From contig CACWWZ010000005.1 of assembly GCA_902764705.1 (NCBI GenBank), forward strand, positions 56,413-120,412: a stretch of DNA of 64,000 nt, read 5' to 3'. A program made the translations under genes and the position numbers. Source of the DNA: an uncultured Prevotellaceae bacterium (GTDB taxonomy: Bacteria > Bacteroidota > Bacteroidia > Bacteroidales > Bacteroidaceae). Under the pieces are notes generated by a model. It ran no database searches and had not been told where the DNA came from. It was given only the letters and a program-made list of their open reading frames with translations. Of this stretch, positions 32,907 to 40,794 are shown piece by piece. Position 1 is the stretch's first letter; every line of letters begins with the position of its first letter.

Positions 32907-34046
32907 TTATTTATAAAGATTGATGATTTCGTTGACAATGGGCTTCTCTTTGTACTGGCGGTCGAAGAGCAGGGGATAGTTGATACGTCCCTTGATGGGC
33001 CAGCCGTTGAGCCATGAACCGCCATCGCTGATGCCCCAGAGGTTGATGCGGCCAATCTGATCGCGGTGCTTGTAATAGATCTTGAACAGGTCCATCCAGC
33101 GTGCATCAAGTTCTTTCTGCTTGGCAGCGGTCAGTCCTTCGGTGTAAGGGTTGTATCTCTTCTGCAACTCAAAGTTCTGGGCGATATCAGCACCGCCGAA
33201 GCCCTCTGGATTTGGCAGCACGTTGACGTCGAGCTCGGTCATCATCACCTTTACGCCACAGGCAGCAAAGGCGTCGATGCTCTTCTCGTATTCGTCCAAA
33301 TCAGGATAGTCGAGACCGTTGTGGCTCTGCATGCCCACACCATCGATGCGCAGACCCTTGGCCTTCAGATTTCTGACCAAACGACATACGGCTTCGCGCT
33401 TCATGGCGCCAGCCATCGAGTAGTCGTTGTAATAGAGCTCGGCATCGGGGTCGGCCTCATGAGCCGTACGGAAAGCAATTTCGATGAATTCCTCTCCCAG
33501 CAGGCGGTAGTAGGGCGAATTGCGGAACGAGCCGTCGTCGTTGATGGCTTCGTTGACGACATCCCAACCGTGCACCTGCCCCTTGTAGTGGCCCACAACG
33601 GTCTTGATGTGCTTGATGAGGCGTTCCTTCAACACCTCTTTCGAAGCGGGAGAAGCCGTATAGCCATTGGTGAACCACCAGTCGGGGGCTTGAGAGTGCC
33701 ATACCAGGCAGTGGCCGATGATCTTCAGGTTGTGCTGCTGGCAGTAGCTGACGAACTTGTCGGCCGTGCGGAAGTCGAAGATACCCTCGGCTGGAGCCAG
33801 CGATTCAGGCTTCATGCAGTTCTCGGCAACGGCACAGTTGAAGTGCTTGTCGAGTACGGCATCGGCTTCAGGAACCTGTCCGTCGCTCTGCCACTGGTTA
33901 ACGGCAGCGCCAATCAGACAGTATTTGCCAATGGCATCCTTCAGGCCTTGGGCACTAGCTGCGCCAATGAGGAATGAGAAATGAGTAATGAGTAATGTCA
34001 ATACCAACCCACTCCATCTCTTATGCTGATTCATTGTCAGTTGCAT
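32907..34046 (-). CDS. Endo-1,4-beta-xylanase, GH10, exported
   Basis: 379 residues. A signal peptide (SGLVLTLLITHFSFLIGAASAQ) precedes one GH10 barrel with the acid/base in HGWDVVNEAIND (Glu166) and the nucleophile in VMMTELDVNV (Glu271); WHSQAPDWW is also typical. It cuts xylan chains outside the cytoplasm. The start at 34046 (or 34034) is chosen over an upstream TTG inside the symporter gene. The hydrophobic signal core is encoded by a run of GTAATGA-like repeats. The order symporter, GH10, GH43 matches the known Prevotella xylanase clusters. Confidence 0.95.
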   Translation of the reverse strand: MQLTMNQHKRWSGLVLTLLITHFSFLIGAASAQGLKDAIGKYCLIGAAVNQWQSDGQVPEADAVLDKHFNCAVAENCMKPESLAPAEGIFDFRTADKFVSYCQQHNLKIIGHCLVWHSQAPDWWFTNGYTASPASKEVLKERLIKHIKTVVGHYKGQVHGWDVVNEAINDDGSFRNSPYYRLLGEEFIEIAFRTAHEADPDAELYYNDYSMAGAMKREAVCRLVRNLKAKGLRIDGVGMQSHNGLDYPDLDEYEKSIDAFAACGVKVMMTELDVNVLPNPEGFGGADIAQNFELQKRYNPYTEGLTAAKQKELDARWMDLFKIYYKHRDQIGRINLWGISDGGSWLNGWPIKGRINYPLLFDRQYKEKPIVNEIINLYK

Positions 34047-34050
34047 ATCC

Positions 34051-35448
34051 TTATTTATTGCGTGCTTCAATTTTCTTGTTGATGTCGTCGATGACCTCGT
34101 CAGTCAGTTCATAGCGTGAGATGATGAACATGGCAAGACCTAACAGGATGGCAGGAATGACGCAGACGAGCCACAGGATACCCTCCTCGGCAAAAGGAGT
34201 CTGGTCAATCACATTGCTGTTATAACCGACGTATGCCAGGACGGCAGGACCGACAATGCTTCCGAAGGTCATACCAGCCTTGAAGAACAAACCTGTCAGG
34301 GCGTTGACGATACCGGAGATGCGGCGGCCTGTGGTGTACTCACCATAGGAAATAACCTCAGGAACCAGTGCCCACATGTAACCTGTTGCTACGATAACAC
34401 CTGTCGACTTGATGAACTGAGCGACATAAATCATCATCATGCTGGGGCTCTCCATCTTGGAAATGAAGTAGAGCATAGCCATACCGACAATGGCAGCACC
34501 CAGGAAGAGATAGAACATGTTCTTCTTGCCAACCATGCGCTTGAACCAGGGAACCAGCGGCATGAACAGGAAAGCAGGTAGTGAACCCAAAGCCATGAAG
34601 ATGGACAACTCCTGAGCCGAGCCGTGCAGATTGCTGTTGATGAAATAGGCACCAGCGGCATTGCCGACCGACATCATAGCGAAAGCAGTGATGAAGAAGA
34701 AGGCAAGGACGCGCAAGGGACGGTTGCGCAGGAACTCCATCCAGAGGTCGCTGACCTTCACGTCCTCAGTGGTCTTTGCATCCATGACGACGCGCTCCTT
34801 ACATTGTGTGAAGCAGAACAGCAGCAGACAGAAACCGACGATGGCATAGATTGTCATCGTGGTAAACCAGGCCGAGGGATCTTTGGGAAGACTGTCGGAC
34901 GGTGCACCGGCAATCAGGGCGATGAACAGAGGCAGACCAGAGTTCACGGCCAGACCACCCAGGTTGGCCATAAACATACGCACTGAAGTAAGGATGGTGA
35001 TTTCGTTCGTGTCGCGGGTCAGCGATGAGTTCAGTGCTCCGTACGGCACATTGATAAATGTATAAAGCAACTGCATGGAAACGTAAGTCACGTACGCATA
35101 GATCAACGACGGTGCAAAACCATTGTAGAAGCATAAGATGGCGAATCCCGACAACGGAATACCTACGTAGAGCAGATACGAACGGTATTTTCCGAAACGT
35201 GGGTTGCTCTTGTCAATTAACGTACCCACGATGGGGTCCCAGATGACGTTTGCCACATTACCTACCAGGAACATGACAGCCACTGCAGATGGGGTCAGCC
35301 CGTAGATGTCGGTGTAAAAGAACAACAGGTAGGTGCAAATTACCTGGAAAATAAGGTTTTGAGCCAGGTCGCCAGAACCGAAACCGATTCGCTGCAACCA
35401 GGAGAGTTTGTAGAAGCCTTTCGCTCCTTGAGTTTCGTTAGGTGTCAT
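34051..35448 (-). CDS. GPH-family sugar:cation symporter
   Basis: 465 residues with about twelve membrane helices, of the glycoside-pentoside-hexuronide group (MelB/XynT-like): LSWLQRIGFGSGDLAQNLIFQ, IWDPIVGTLIDKSNPRFGKYRSYLLY, GALNSSLTRDTNEITILTSVRM and TGRRISGIVNALTGLFFKAGM. It probably brings xylobiose or short xylo-oligosaccharides into the cytoplasm for the GH43 enzyme. It is the first gene of the minus-strand xylan operon, with a promoter 32 bases upstream. Confidence 0.93.
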   Translation of the reverse strand: MTPNETQGAKGFYKLSWLQRIGFGSGDLAQNLIFQVICTYLLFFYTDIYGLTPSAVAVMFLVGNVANVIWDPIVGTLIDKSNPRFGKYRSYLLYVGIPLSGFAILCFYNGFAPSLIYAYVTYVSMQLLYTFINVPYGALNSSLTRDTNEITILTSVRMFMANLGGLAVNSGLPLFIALIAGAPSDSLPKDPSAWFTTMTIYAIVGFCLLLFCFTQCKERVVMDAKTTEDVKVSDLWMEFLRNRPLRVLAFFFITAFAMMSVGNAAGAYFINSNLHGSAQELSIFMALGSLPAFLFMPLVPWFKRMVGKKNMFYLFLGAAIVGMAMLYFISKMESPSMMMIYVAQFIKSTGVIVATGYMWALVPEVISYGEYTTGRRISGIVNALTGLFFKAGMTFGSIVGPAVLAYVGYNSNVIDQTPFAEEGILWLVCVIPAILLGLAMFIISRYELTDEVIDDINKKIEARNK

Positions 35449-35479
35449 ATAATAAATAGTTTTTTGTTAAAATTTGGTT

Positions 35480-35488
35480 GCAAAGTTA
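35480..35488 (-). promoter_or_regulatory. -7 box of the xylan operon promoter
   Basis: TAACTTTGC on the minus strand, in the divergent region shared with the esterase gene. Confidence 0.65.
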
Positions 35489-35517
35489 GTAATTTTCGCT
35501 TAAATCGATGTTTTTCT

Positions 35518-35548
35518 ATGTTACAAATACTATAGTTTTTTGTAGCAT
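35518..35548. promoter_or_regulatory. Inverted repeat between the divergent xylan promoters
   Basis: ATGTTACAAA, 11 bases, TTTGTAGCAT (9 of 10 matching). It is placed midway between the two -7 boxes and so is a candidate operator for both transcripts. Confidence 0.45.
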
Positions 35549-35595
35549 CCATCAAAAAAGTTATACCTAAAGGGCGCTAATTCATATATATTTAT

Positions 35596-35604
35596 TACAT
35601 TTGC
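35596..35604 (+). promoter_or_regulatory. -7 box of the esterase gene promoter
   Basis: TACATTTGC, 15 bases before the ATG. Confidence 0.6.
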
Positions 35605-35619
35605 AAAAACTATCGAGCA

Positions 35620-37590
35620 ATGAAACGACAAATTCTATTTTTCTTTTTGGCAATAGTCGGCGTCCTGTCGACAGAGGCCAAAGTACAACTGCCCCGCCTG
35701 TTCCAGTCGGGCATGGTGTTGCAGCGTAACAAAGCCATCCCTGTGTGGGGTAAGGCTGATCCACAAGAGAAGGTCACAATCCGTTGGAACAAGCGCGAGT
35801 ACGCCGCTGTGGCTGATGATTCAGGCCGCTGGCGCATAGACCTGCCGAAGATGAAGGCTGGCGGTCCTTACGTTTTAGAGGTGAGAGGCGAGGATGGAGA
35901 GGTAACTGAACTTTCCGATGTCCTGGTGGGCGATGTGTGGCTCTGTTCCGGACAGTCGAATATTGACGTAACCATCGAGCGTGTCTATCCGCAATATGTC
36001 GATGAAATCGACCATTTTGATAACAACAAGATTCGTTTGTTCCGTGTTCAGAACGAAACGAACACCCATGGCGTGCAGGACGATATCCGTCCTACAACCA
36101 TCAACTGGAAACCCCTGACGAAGCAGAATGCCTGGCTCTTTTCAGCCTTGGGCTCGTTTCTGGGTATCCGCATGTTCGAAAAGACGAATGTGCCACAAGG
36201 CATCATTGTCAACAGTTGGGGCGGTACGCCCATCGAGGCGTGGATCAGCGCTGATTCGCTGATGACCGATTATCCCAAGCAGATTATAAAGCTTGCATTT
36301 TTCCAGAACGACAACTACGTAAAGGCTCAGATGCAGGCCAATGGCGAGGCCGGCAGACGGTGGAATGAACTATTGGACAAACAGGACGGCATACAGACAT
36401 ATTCTCTTCCTTCCTGTCAGGACTCCGATTGGACGACCATCAACCAGAACGACTGGAGTTGGCGTGGAGTTGGCAGCATCTGGCTTCGTCAACATATAGA
36501 TATTGATAAGGAACATGCTGGCAAGCCTGCCCGTCTTTTGTTGGGTACCCTTTACGATCAGGATGTCACTTACCTTAACGGAAAAAGGATTGGAAGTACC
36601 GGCTATCAGTATCCACCACGCCGCTACGATATCCCTGAAGGCTTGCTCCAAGAGGGTGACAACGTGATTACCATCCGTTTCATCAATAAGAATGGTGCGG
36701 TACATTTCATTCCAGAGAAACCTTATATGCTCTGCTTCGGTGACGACCGCTTTTCGCAGAACCCCATGCCGAAAAATGTCATTCCCCTTAGTCCGTCGTG
36801 GAAATTCCATTTGGGAGCCGAGATGCCTCCCTGTCCTGGTGGCGATGTCTCATTACAAAACCTGCCGACCACCCTCTATAATGCTGTGCTCTACCCTCTT
36901 GCCCCCTACGCTATCAGTGGTGTTGTATGGTATCAGGGTGAATCAAATACGGGTAATCCTGCCCCATACGCAGACTACCTGAAGAAGCTGATAGGATGCT
37001 GGCGTAACCTTTGGCAGGAGCCGCAGATGCCGTTTGTCATTGCACAGCTTGCCAACTACGACGGGCGTCAACAGACGGGTTTCCCACGCCCCATTACGCC
37101 CCAAACTGAACCCATGAACAGCGGTTGGGCCCAACTCCGTGAGGCCCAACGCACCGTAGCCCAAGCTGACCCCTACGCAGAACTGGCTGTTCTCAATGAT
37201 TTGGGCGAGGCAGTCGATATCCACCCACTTCGTAAGAAAGAGGCAGCAGAGCGTGTCGGACTCTGTTTCGACCATCTCTTATATAATAATAAGGTGAAAC
37301 TGTCACCCCAAGTGATATCAGCTACCGTTTCCGGAAATCATATCCAACTCATGCTTGACCAGTCCATACAAGAGGGCGATCTTTATACGTTTGAGGTAGC
37401 AGGTGACGATCATCGATTCCACAATGTGGATGCCATCAGCAAGGGCAATGTCATTACGCTCCTAAACTTTGATACCGCTATCACACCTTGCTACGTCCGC
37501 TACGCATGGAAGGACAATCCCATTACGGCCAATGTCCGTTCACTCAGCGGCCTGCCAATGTCATCGTTTGAACTAATCATCCAGCAATAA
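35620..37590 (+). CDS. Exported SASA/SGNH esterase (sialate O-acetylesterase or acetylxylan esterase-like)
   Basis: 656 residues with a signal peptide (ILFFFLAIVGVLSTEA). Serine block DVWLCSGQSNIDV (Ser113), GTPIEAWISADSL, VVWYQGESNTGNP and the catalytic pair in DIHPLRKKEAAERV mark the sialate O-acetylesterase (SASA) family. A jelly-roll insert (IWLRQHIDID...NVITIRFINKNG) sits in the middle. Its place divergent from a xylanase operon argues for removal of acetyl groups from xylan. It is followed at 2 bases by a HAD hydrolase gene. Confidence 0.85.
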   Translation: MKRQILFFFLAIVGVLSTEAKVQLPRLFQSGMVLQRNKAIPVWGKADPQEKVTIRWNKREYAAVADDSGRWRIDLPKMKAGGPYVLEVRGEDGEVTELSDVLVGDVWLCSGQSNIDVTIERVYPQYVDEIDHFDNNKIRLFRVQNETNTHGVQDDIRPTTINWKPLTKQNAWLFSALGSFLGIRMFEKTNVPQGIIVNSWGGTPIEAWISADSLMTDYPKQIIKLAFFQNDNYVKAQMQANGEAGRRWNELLDKQDGIQTYSLPSCQDSDWTTINQNDWSWRGVGSIWLRQHIDIDKEHAGKPARLLLGTLYDQDVTYLNGKRIGSTGYQYPPRRYDIPEGLLQEGDNVITIRFINKNGAVHFIPEKPYMLCFGDDRFSQNPMPKNVIPLSPSWKFHLGAEMPPCPGGDVSLQNLPTTLYNAVLYPLAPYAISGVVWYQGESNTGNPAPYADYLKKLIGCWRNLWQEPQMPFVIAQLANYDGRQQTGFPRPITPQTEPMNSGWAQLREAQRTVAQADPYAELAVLNDLGEAVDIHPLRKKEAAERVGLCFDHLLYNNKVKLSPQVISATVSGNHIQLMLDQSIQEGDLYTFEVAGDDHRFHNVDAISKGNVITLLNFDTAITPCYVRYAWKDNPITANVRSLSGLPMSSFELIIQQ

Positions 37591-37592
37591 CC

Positions 37593-38297
37593 ATGGATAA
37601 TCGATGGGATGATATCCGTGTGGTGGCATTCGATGCTGACGACACGCTGTGGGACTGTCAGTCGTGGTTCGACGAGGTGGAGCAGAAGTGTTGCGAGTTG
37701 CTCAGTCCGTGGGCTACGGCACGTGAGGTCAGCGAGGGCCTGTTTGCCACTGAGCGTAAGAACCTGTCGCTGACAGGCTATGGCACGAAGGCCTTTACGC
37801 TGTCGTTGGTCGAGAATGCGGTCCGTGTGACTCATGAGCAGTTGACAGGCGACATCGTGATGAAACTGCTGGACTTGGGACGAGAGCTGTTGTTGTTTCC
37901 AACGACGCCTCTGCCTGAAGTGCAGGAGACGCTGGAGGAAATCTCCCTGTCTCGACGCTATCAGCTGGTGGTGTTTACCAAAGGCGAACTGTTGGATCAG
38001 GAGAATAAATTGCATCGCTCAGGACTGGAACAGTATTTCTCACATATGGAGACTGTGTCGAACAAGACGGAGAAGGAATATCGCCAGTTGTGCGAGAACC
38101 TAGGTGTGGCGCCAGAACAGACAGTGATGGTGGGCAACTCGTTCCGTTCGGACATTGCCCCCGCATTGACGGCAGGAGCCTACGCCATTCATATTCCCTA
38201 TCATGTGGTGTGGGAATTGGAGAAATCAGAGGAATATCCTCACGAGCGACTGCAAAAAATCGCTCATTTCAACGAAATCTTGGATATCTTAGGCTAA
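37593..38297 (+). CDS. HAD-family hydrolase
   Basis: 234 residues, cytoplasmic. Motif I is VVAFDADDTLWDCQSWF, motif II is LVVFTKGEL, the motif III lysine is near NKTEKEYRQL and motif IV is VMVGNSFRSDIAPALTAGA. It resembles small nucleotide or sugar-phosphate phosphatases of the YjjG/PhnX-like group; the substrate is not known. It is probably co-transcribed with the esterase, and its 3' end overlaps the convergent comEC end by 29 bases. Confidence 0.88.
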   Translation: MDNRWDDIRVVAFDADDTLWDCQSWFDEVEQKCCELLSPWATAREVSEGLFATERKNLSLTGYGTKAFTLSLVENAVRVTHEQLTGDIVMKLLDLGRELLLFPTTPLPEVQETLEEISLSRRYQLVVFTKGELLDQENKLHRSGLEQYFSHMETVSNKTEKEYRQLCENLGVAPEQTVMVGNSFRSDIAPALTAGAYAIHIPYHVVWELEKSEEYPHERLQKIAHFNEILDILG

Positions 38298-39636
38298 GCA
38301 ATACATAGCCACTTCCTATCAACAGATAGATACACCCTAATTGCAGTGTGGAGAGGTGGATGCCCTCGATGCTGCGTAGGGGCAGATGCGAGATTCCTTC
38401 CAACAGATTGTTCATGAATACGACAATAGCTGAAAGTGCTGTTACCATTAGCGCTTGCAAACCACTCCACCAACAGGTGCAGATGCTGAATAGTGCCAGA
38501 TAGAGTAGTAGGGTGGCCAAGGGGATGACTACAAAATTGCTGAACAGGAACCAGGTAGCGAAGCGTCCGAAATAGTAGGCTATGAGTGGTGCCGTGCCTA
38601 TCTGTGCTGCTAATGATACGCAGGCCAGTCCCCATAGGGCTTTCAGCCAGCGGTGTTCCATTTGTATATGCAAGGGAATGAGACGTTCCAGCATCGGACA
38701 AAAGAGCAGAATTGCCAGTACGGCCATGAACGACAGCTGGAATCCCATGTTGTATAACGATAAGGGATTTGCCAACAGCATGACAATAGCGGTAAACATT
38801 AGTGTGTTGACGGACATGCGTTCACGATGTCCCAGCGAGAGCAGGGCATAGATGCTAATCATGAAGGCAGCGCGTACCACGCTTGGCGACAGTCCCACCA
38901 GGAAGGTAAAAGCCCATATCGACAATACGATAAATACCTGTGAGGCAGTTCGGAAACGTCGCCAACCCACGAATAACGAGATGACTGTATAGATAATCAT
39001 CAAGTGCAGTCCGCTCAATGCCAGGACGTGTGATGCGCCTACCAGCGAATAGGTTTCTTTCAGCGAGGCGTCGAGTTGCGACTTCTCGCCTAGTGTCATG
39101 GCGGCAACAATGCCATAGGCCTCGTCTTTCACGCCCCATTGCCGATAGTGTTCCAACAACTGATGACGCCACATCAGGAAACGGAGCTTGGTACGCTCCA
39201 ACAACGACAAATCAGCCAGCGACAGCTGTTTATGTTGCCAGTCGCCAGGCTTGGCCAGCAGCTCTCCTGAGAAACCATGGCAGGCCATATAGCGTTGGTA
39301 GTCAAAGTGTCCGCTCTTCCATGCATGCACCTTATTAATATAAGAGTGAATCTTCAGTCCATCGCCCAGCTTGATTTGTTCACTGCGCACATCCCTGACC
39401 AACCGGCACTTTAGTTTCTTGTTTCCTTGCGTGGTCAATAGGTCAACGACCACAACTTTCTCTTTGACAACGGGTTCGTTGATGACGACAGCTTCGATCA
39501 CCATGCGCTGATTAGGCCAGTCGACGGCCAGGTGTTGTCTGGCGACAGGTCCTACGACGAACATGATGGCTACTGCCAGGCAGAGGGCCAAGGGCAGTAA
39601 AGGGACACGGTTCAGAAACGATGAGAGGTGTAACAT
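38269..39636 (-). CDS. ComEC/Rec2-type DNA-uptake channel protein, short form
   Basis: 455 residues, many membrane helices. The N-terminal DUF4131/OB-like part (VIEAVVINEPVVKEKVVVVD...LGDGLKIHSYINKV) is followed by the competence domain (YGIVAAMTLGEKSQLDASLKETYSLVGASHVLALSGLHLMIIY). Many ComEC proteins have a further C-terminal metallo-beta-lactamase domain of about 250 residues; here the protein stops after the last helices and the next gene begins, so it is absent. It is last in the dapB-lepB-wbqC operon. It may take part in DNA uptake; no other competence gene is in the window. Confidence 0.88.
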   Translation of the reverse strand: MLHLSSFLNRVPLLPLALCLAVAIMFVVGPVARQHLAVDWPNQRMVIEAVVINEPVVKEKVVVVDLLTTQGNKKLKCRLVRDVRSEQIKLGDGLKIHSYINKVHAWKSGHFDYQRYMACHGFSGELLAKPGDWQHKQLSLADLSLLERTKLRFLMWRHQLLEHYRQWGVKDEAYGIVAAMTLGEKSQLDASLKETYSLVGASHVLALSGLHLMIIYTVISLFVGWRRFRTASQVFIVLSIWAFTFLVGLSPSVVRAAFMISIYALLSLGHRERMSVNTLMFTAIVMLLANPLSLYNMGFQLSFMAVLAILLFCPMLERLIPLHIQMEHRWLKALWGLACVSLAAQIGTAPLIAYYFGRFATWFLFSNFVVIPLATLLLYLALFSICTCWWSGLQALMVTALSAIVVFMNNLLEGISHLPLRSIEGIHLSTLQLGCIYLLIGSGYVLLSLRYPRFR

Positions 39637-39645
39637 GGATAGGGG

Positions 39646-40281
39646 TTACAGGTAAAAGACAGACTCTGGACCCATGCAGAACAGCAGGTCTAGGATACTG
39701 AGATTAGGCAAGAAGCCATATTTGTGTTGGAACACCTGCCAATACCGTTTGGCTTCGAATGTGTCATCGGGCTGGGGATGCTTGGCATGAATCACATCGC
39801 GATAGTCGACGAGGGCTGACGTCTGAGGGGTGATGGCCAATGTATACAACGAAGTGTATTCCACTTGGGGCTGAATGTCGATGAGTTCGCAGATTTTCTG
39901 ACGGATGGCCTCGTTGAAATCGACTAAAAAGTTGTATTTCCGCTCAAAGAAGGGATGTAGGTCATCTGCATAGTAGTCGAAGAACGGGCTTTCGTTATAA
40001 GCACTCTGCAAGGCATTCCAATGCACCCGTCGCCATTGGTTGTGGTCGCTGATGCGTATGTCTTTGACCAAACACTTATCACTTATCACTTCTCGTTTAT
40101 CACTTTCTACAGGAACCGTCAGTGCCTGTACCCCGTTGGCTGTGGCGATGAGGCAACGGTTCCGATAGGTCTGTTTTTGGTACGAGTCATACTGCTCAAT
40201 GAGACAATGGTCATAGCGGTAGAGCTTCTGATACCATTGTATGGGACCAAAATAGGTGGTTTGCAACAGTGCCGTCGTCAT
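39646..40281 (-). CDS. WbqC-like family protein
   Basis: 211 residues. The start LLQTTYFGPIQWYQKLYRYDHCLIEQYDSYQKQTYRNRC and the end PNLSILDLLFCMGPES are typical of the WbqC family, proteins of uncertain function often tied to sugar or surface polysaccharide genes. A stretch (VESDKREVISDKCLVKDI) is encoded by an ACTTATC-type simple repeat. It overlaps the upstream lepB-like gene by 4 bases. Confidence 0.85.
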   Translation of the reverse strand: MTTALLQTTYFGPIQWYQKLYRYDHCLIEQYDSYQKQTYRNRCLIATANGVQALTVPVESDKREVISDKCLVKDIRISDHNQWRRVHWNALQSAYNESPFFDYYADDLHPFFERKYNFLVDFNEAIRQKICELIDIQPQVEYTSLYTLAITPQTSALVDYRDVIHAKHPQPDDTFEAKRYWQVFQHKYGFLPNLSILDLLFCMGPESVFYL

Positions 40282-40778
40282 GGCAGTAAGGTATTGTTAC
40301 GGTTGTAGAGCACGGTGACGACGCGTCCGATGATGTCGTGCTCAGAGATGATACCCATGTAGCGTGAGTCCAGCGGGTTCTGCCGGTTGATAGCCTCCAG
40401 CCAGTAGTAGTCCGTCTGGGCACAGGTTTTCACCCCAGGAACGAGCAGTGGGCCGTCCTTCGTGCGGATGGTGTCGCCAGGAACAGCCTTGCAGCGGGCG
40501 ATGCAAATACCTTCAGGAAATCCCTTGGGAGCATAGAAAGCCACGATGTCGCCTTTCTTGACGGGTTGGCGCATCAGTCGGCTATAGGGCAGCAGACCGT
40601 TGCCCTCGATGCGCAGGCCATAGCTGCAGCGGTTGATGAGCAGGCGGTCGCCGTTCTGGTAGAGGGGAGTCAGTCCGTTACCCGTGACACCATGAATGGA
40701 CACAGCCAAGGTGCGAATAGCCAACATCAGCGCAAAAGCCGATGCAAATGCTATCACGTACTTCAGCCAGTTTTTCAT
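40278..40778 (-). CDS. Signal peptidase I paralogue lacking both catalytic residues
   Basis: 166 residues with one N-terminal membrane helix, then an S26 fold: GLTPLYQNGDRLLINRCSYGLR, KKGDIVAFYAP, CKAVPGDTIRT and RYMGIISEHDIIGRVV. In the active enzymes the first block begins with the nucleophile Ser (in the neighbour, SLEKSLLTGD); here it is Gly (GLTPLYQNGD). The general-base Lys (neighbour: VKRCVGLPGQ) is Ala (ARCKAVPGD) by alignment on the PG. So it is probably not a peptidase; it may be a partner of the full enzyme encoded 17 bases upstream. Confidence 0.8.
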   Translation of the reverse strand: MKNWLKYVIAFASAFALMLAIRTLAVSIHGVTGNGLTPLYQNGDRLLINRCSYGLRIEGNGLLPYSRLMRQPVKKGDIVAFYAPKGFPEGICIARCKAVPGDTIRTKDGPLLVPGVKTCAQTDYYWLEAINRQNPLDSRYMGIISEHDIIGRVVTVLYNRNNTLLP

Positions 40779-40794
40779 GTCTCTAAACTCTCAA

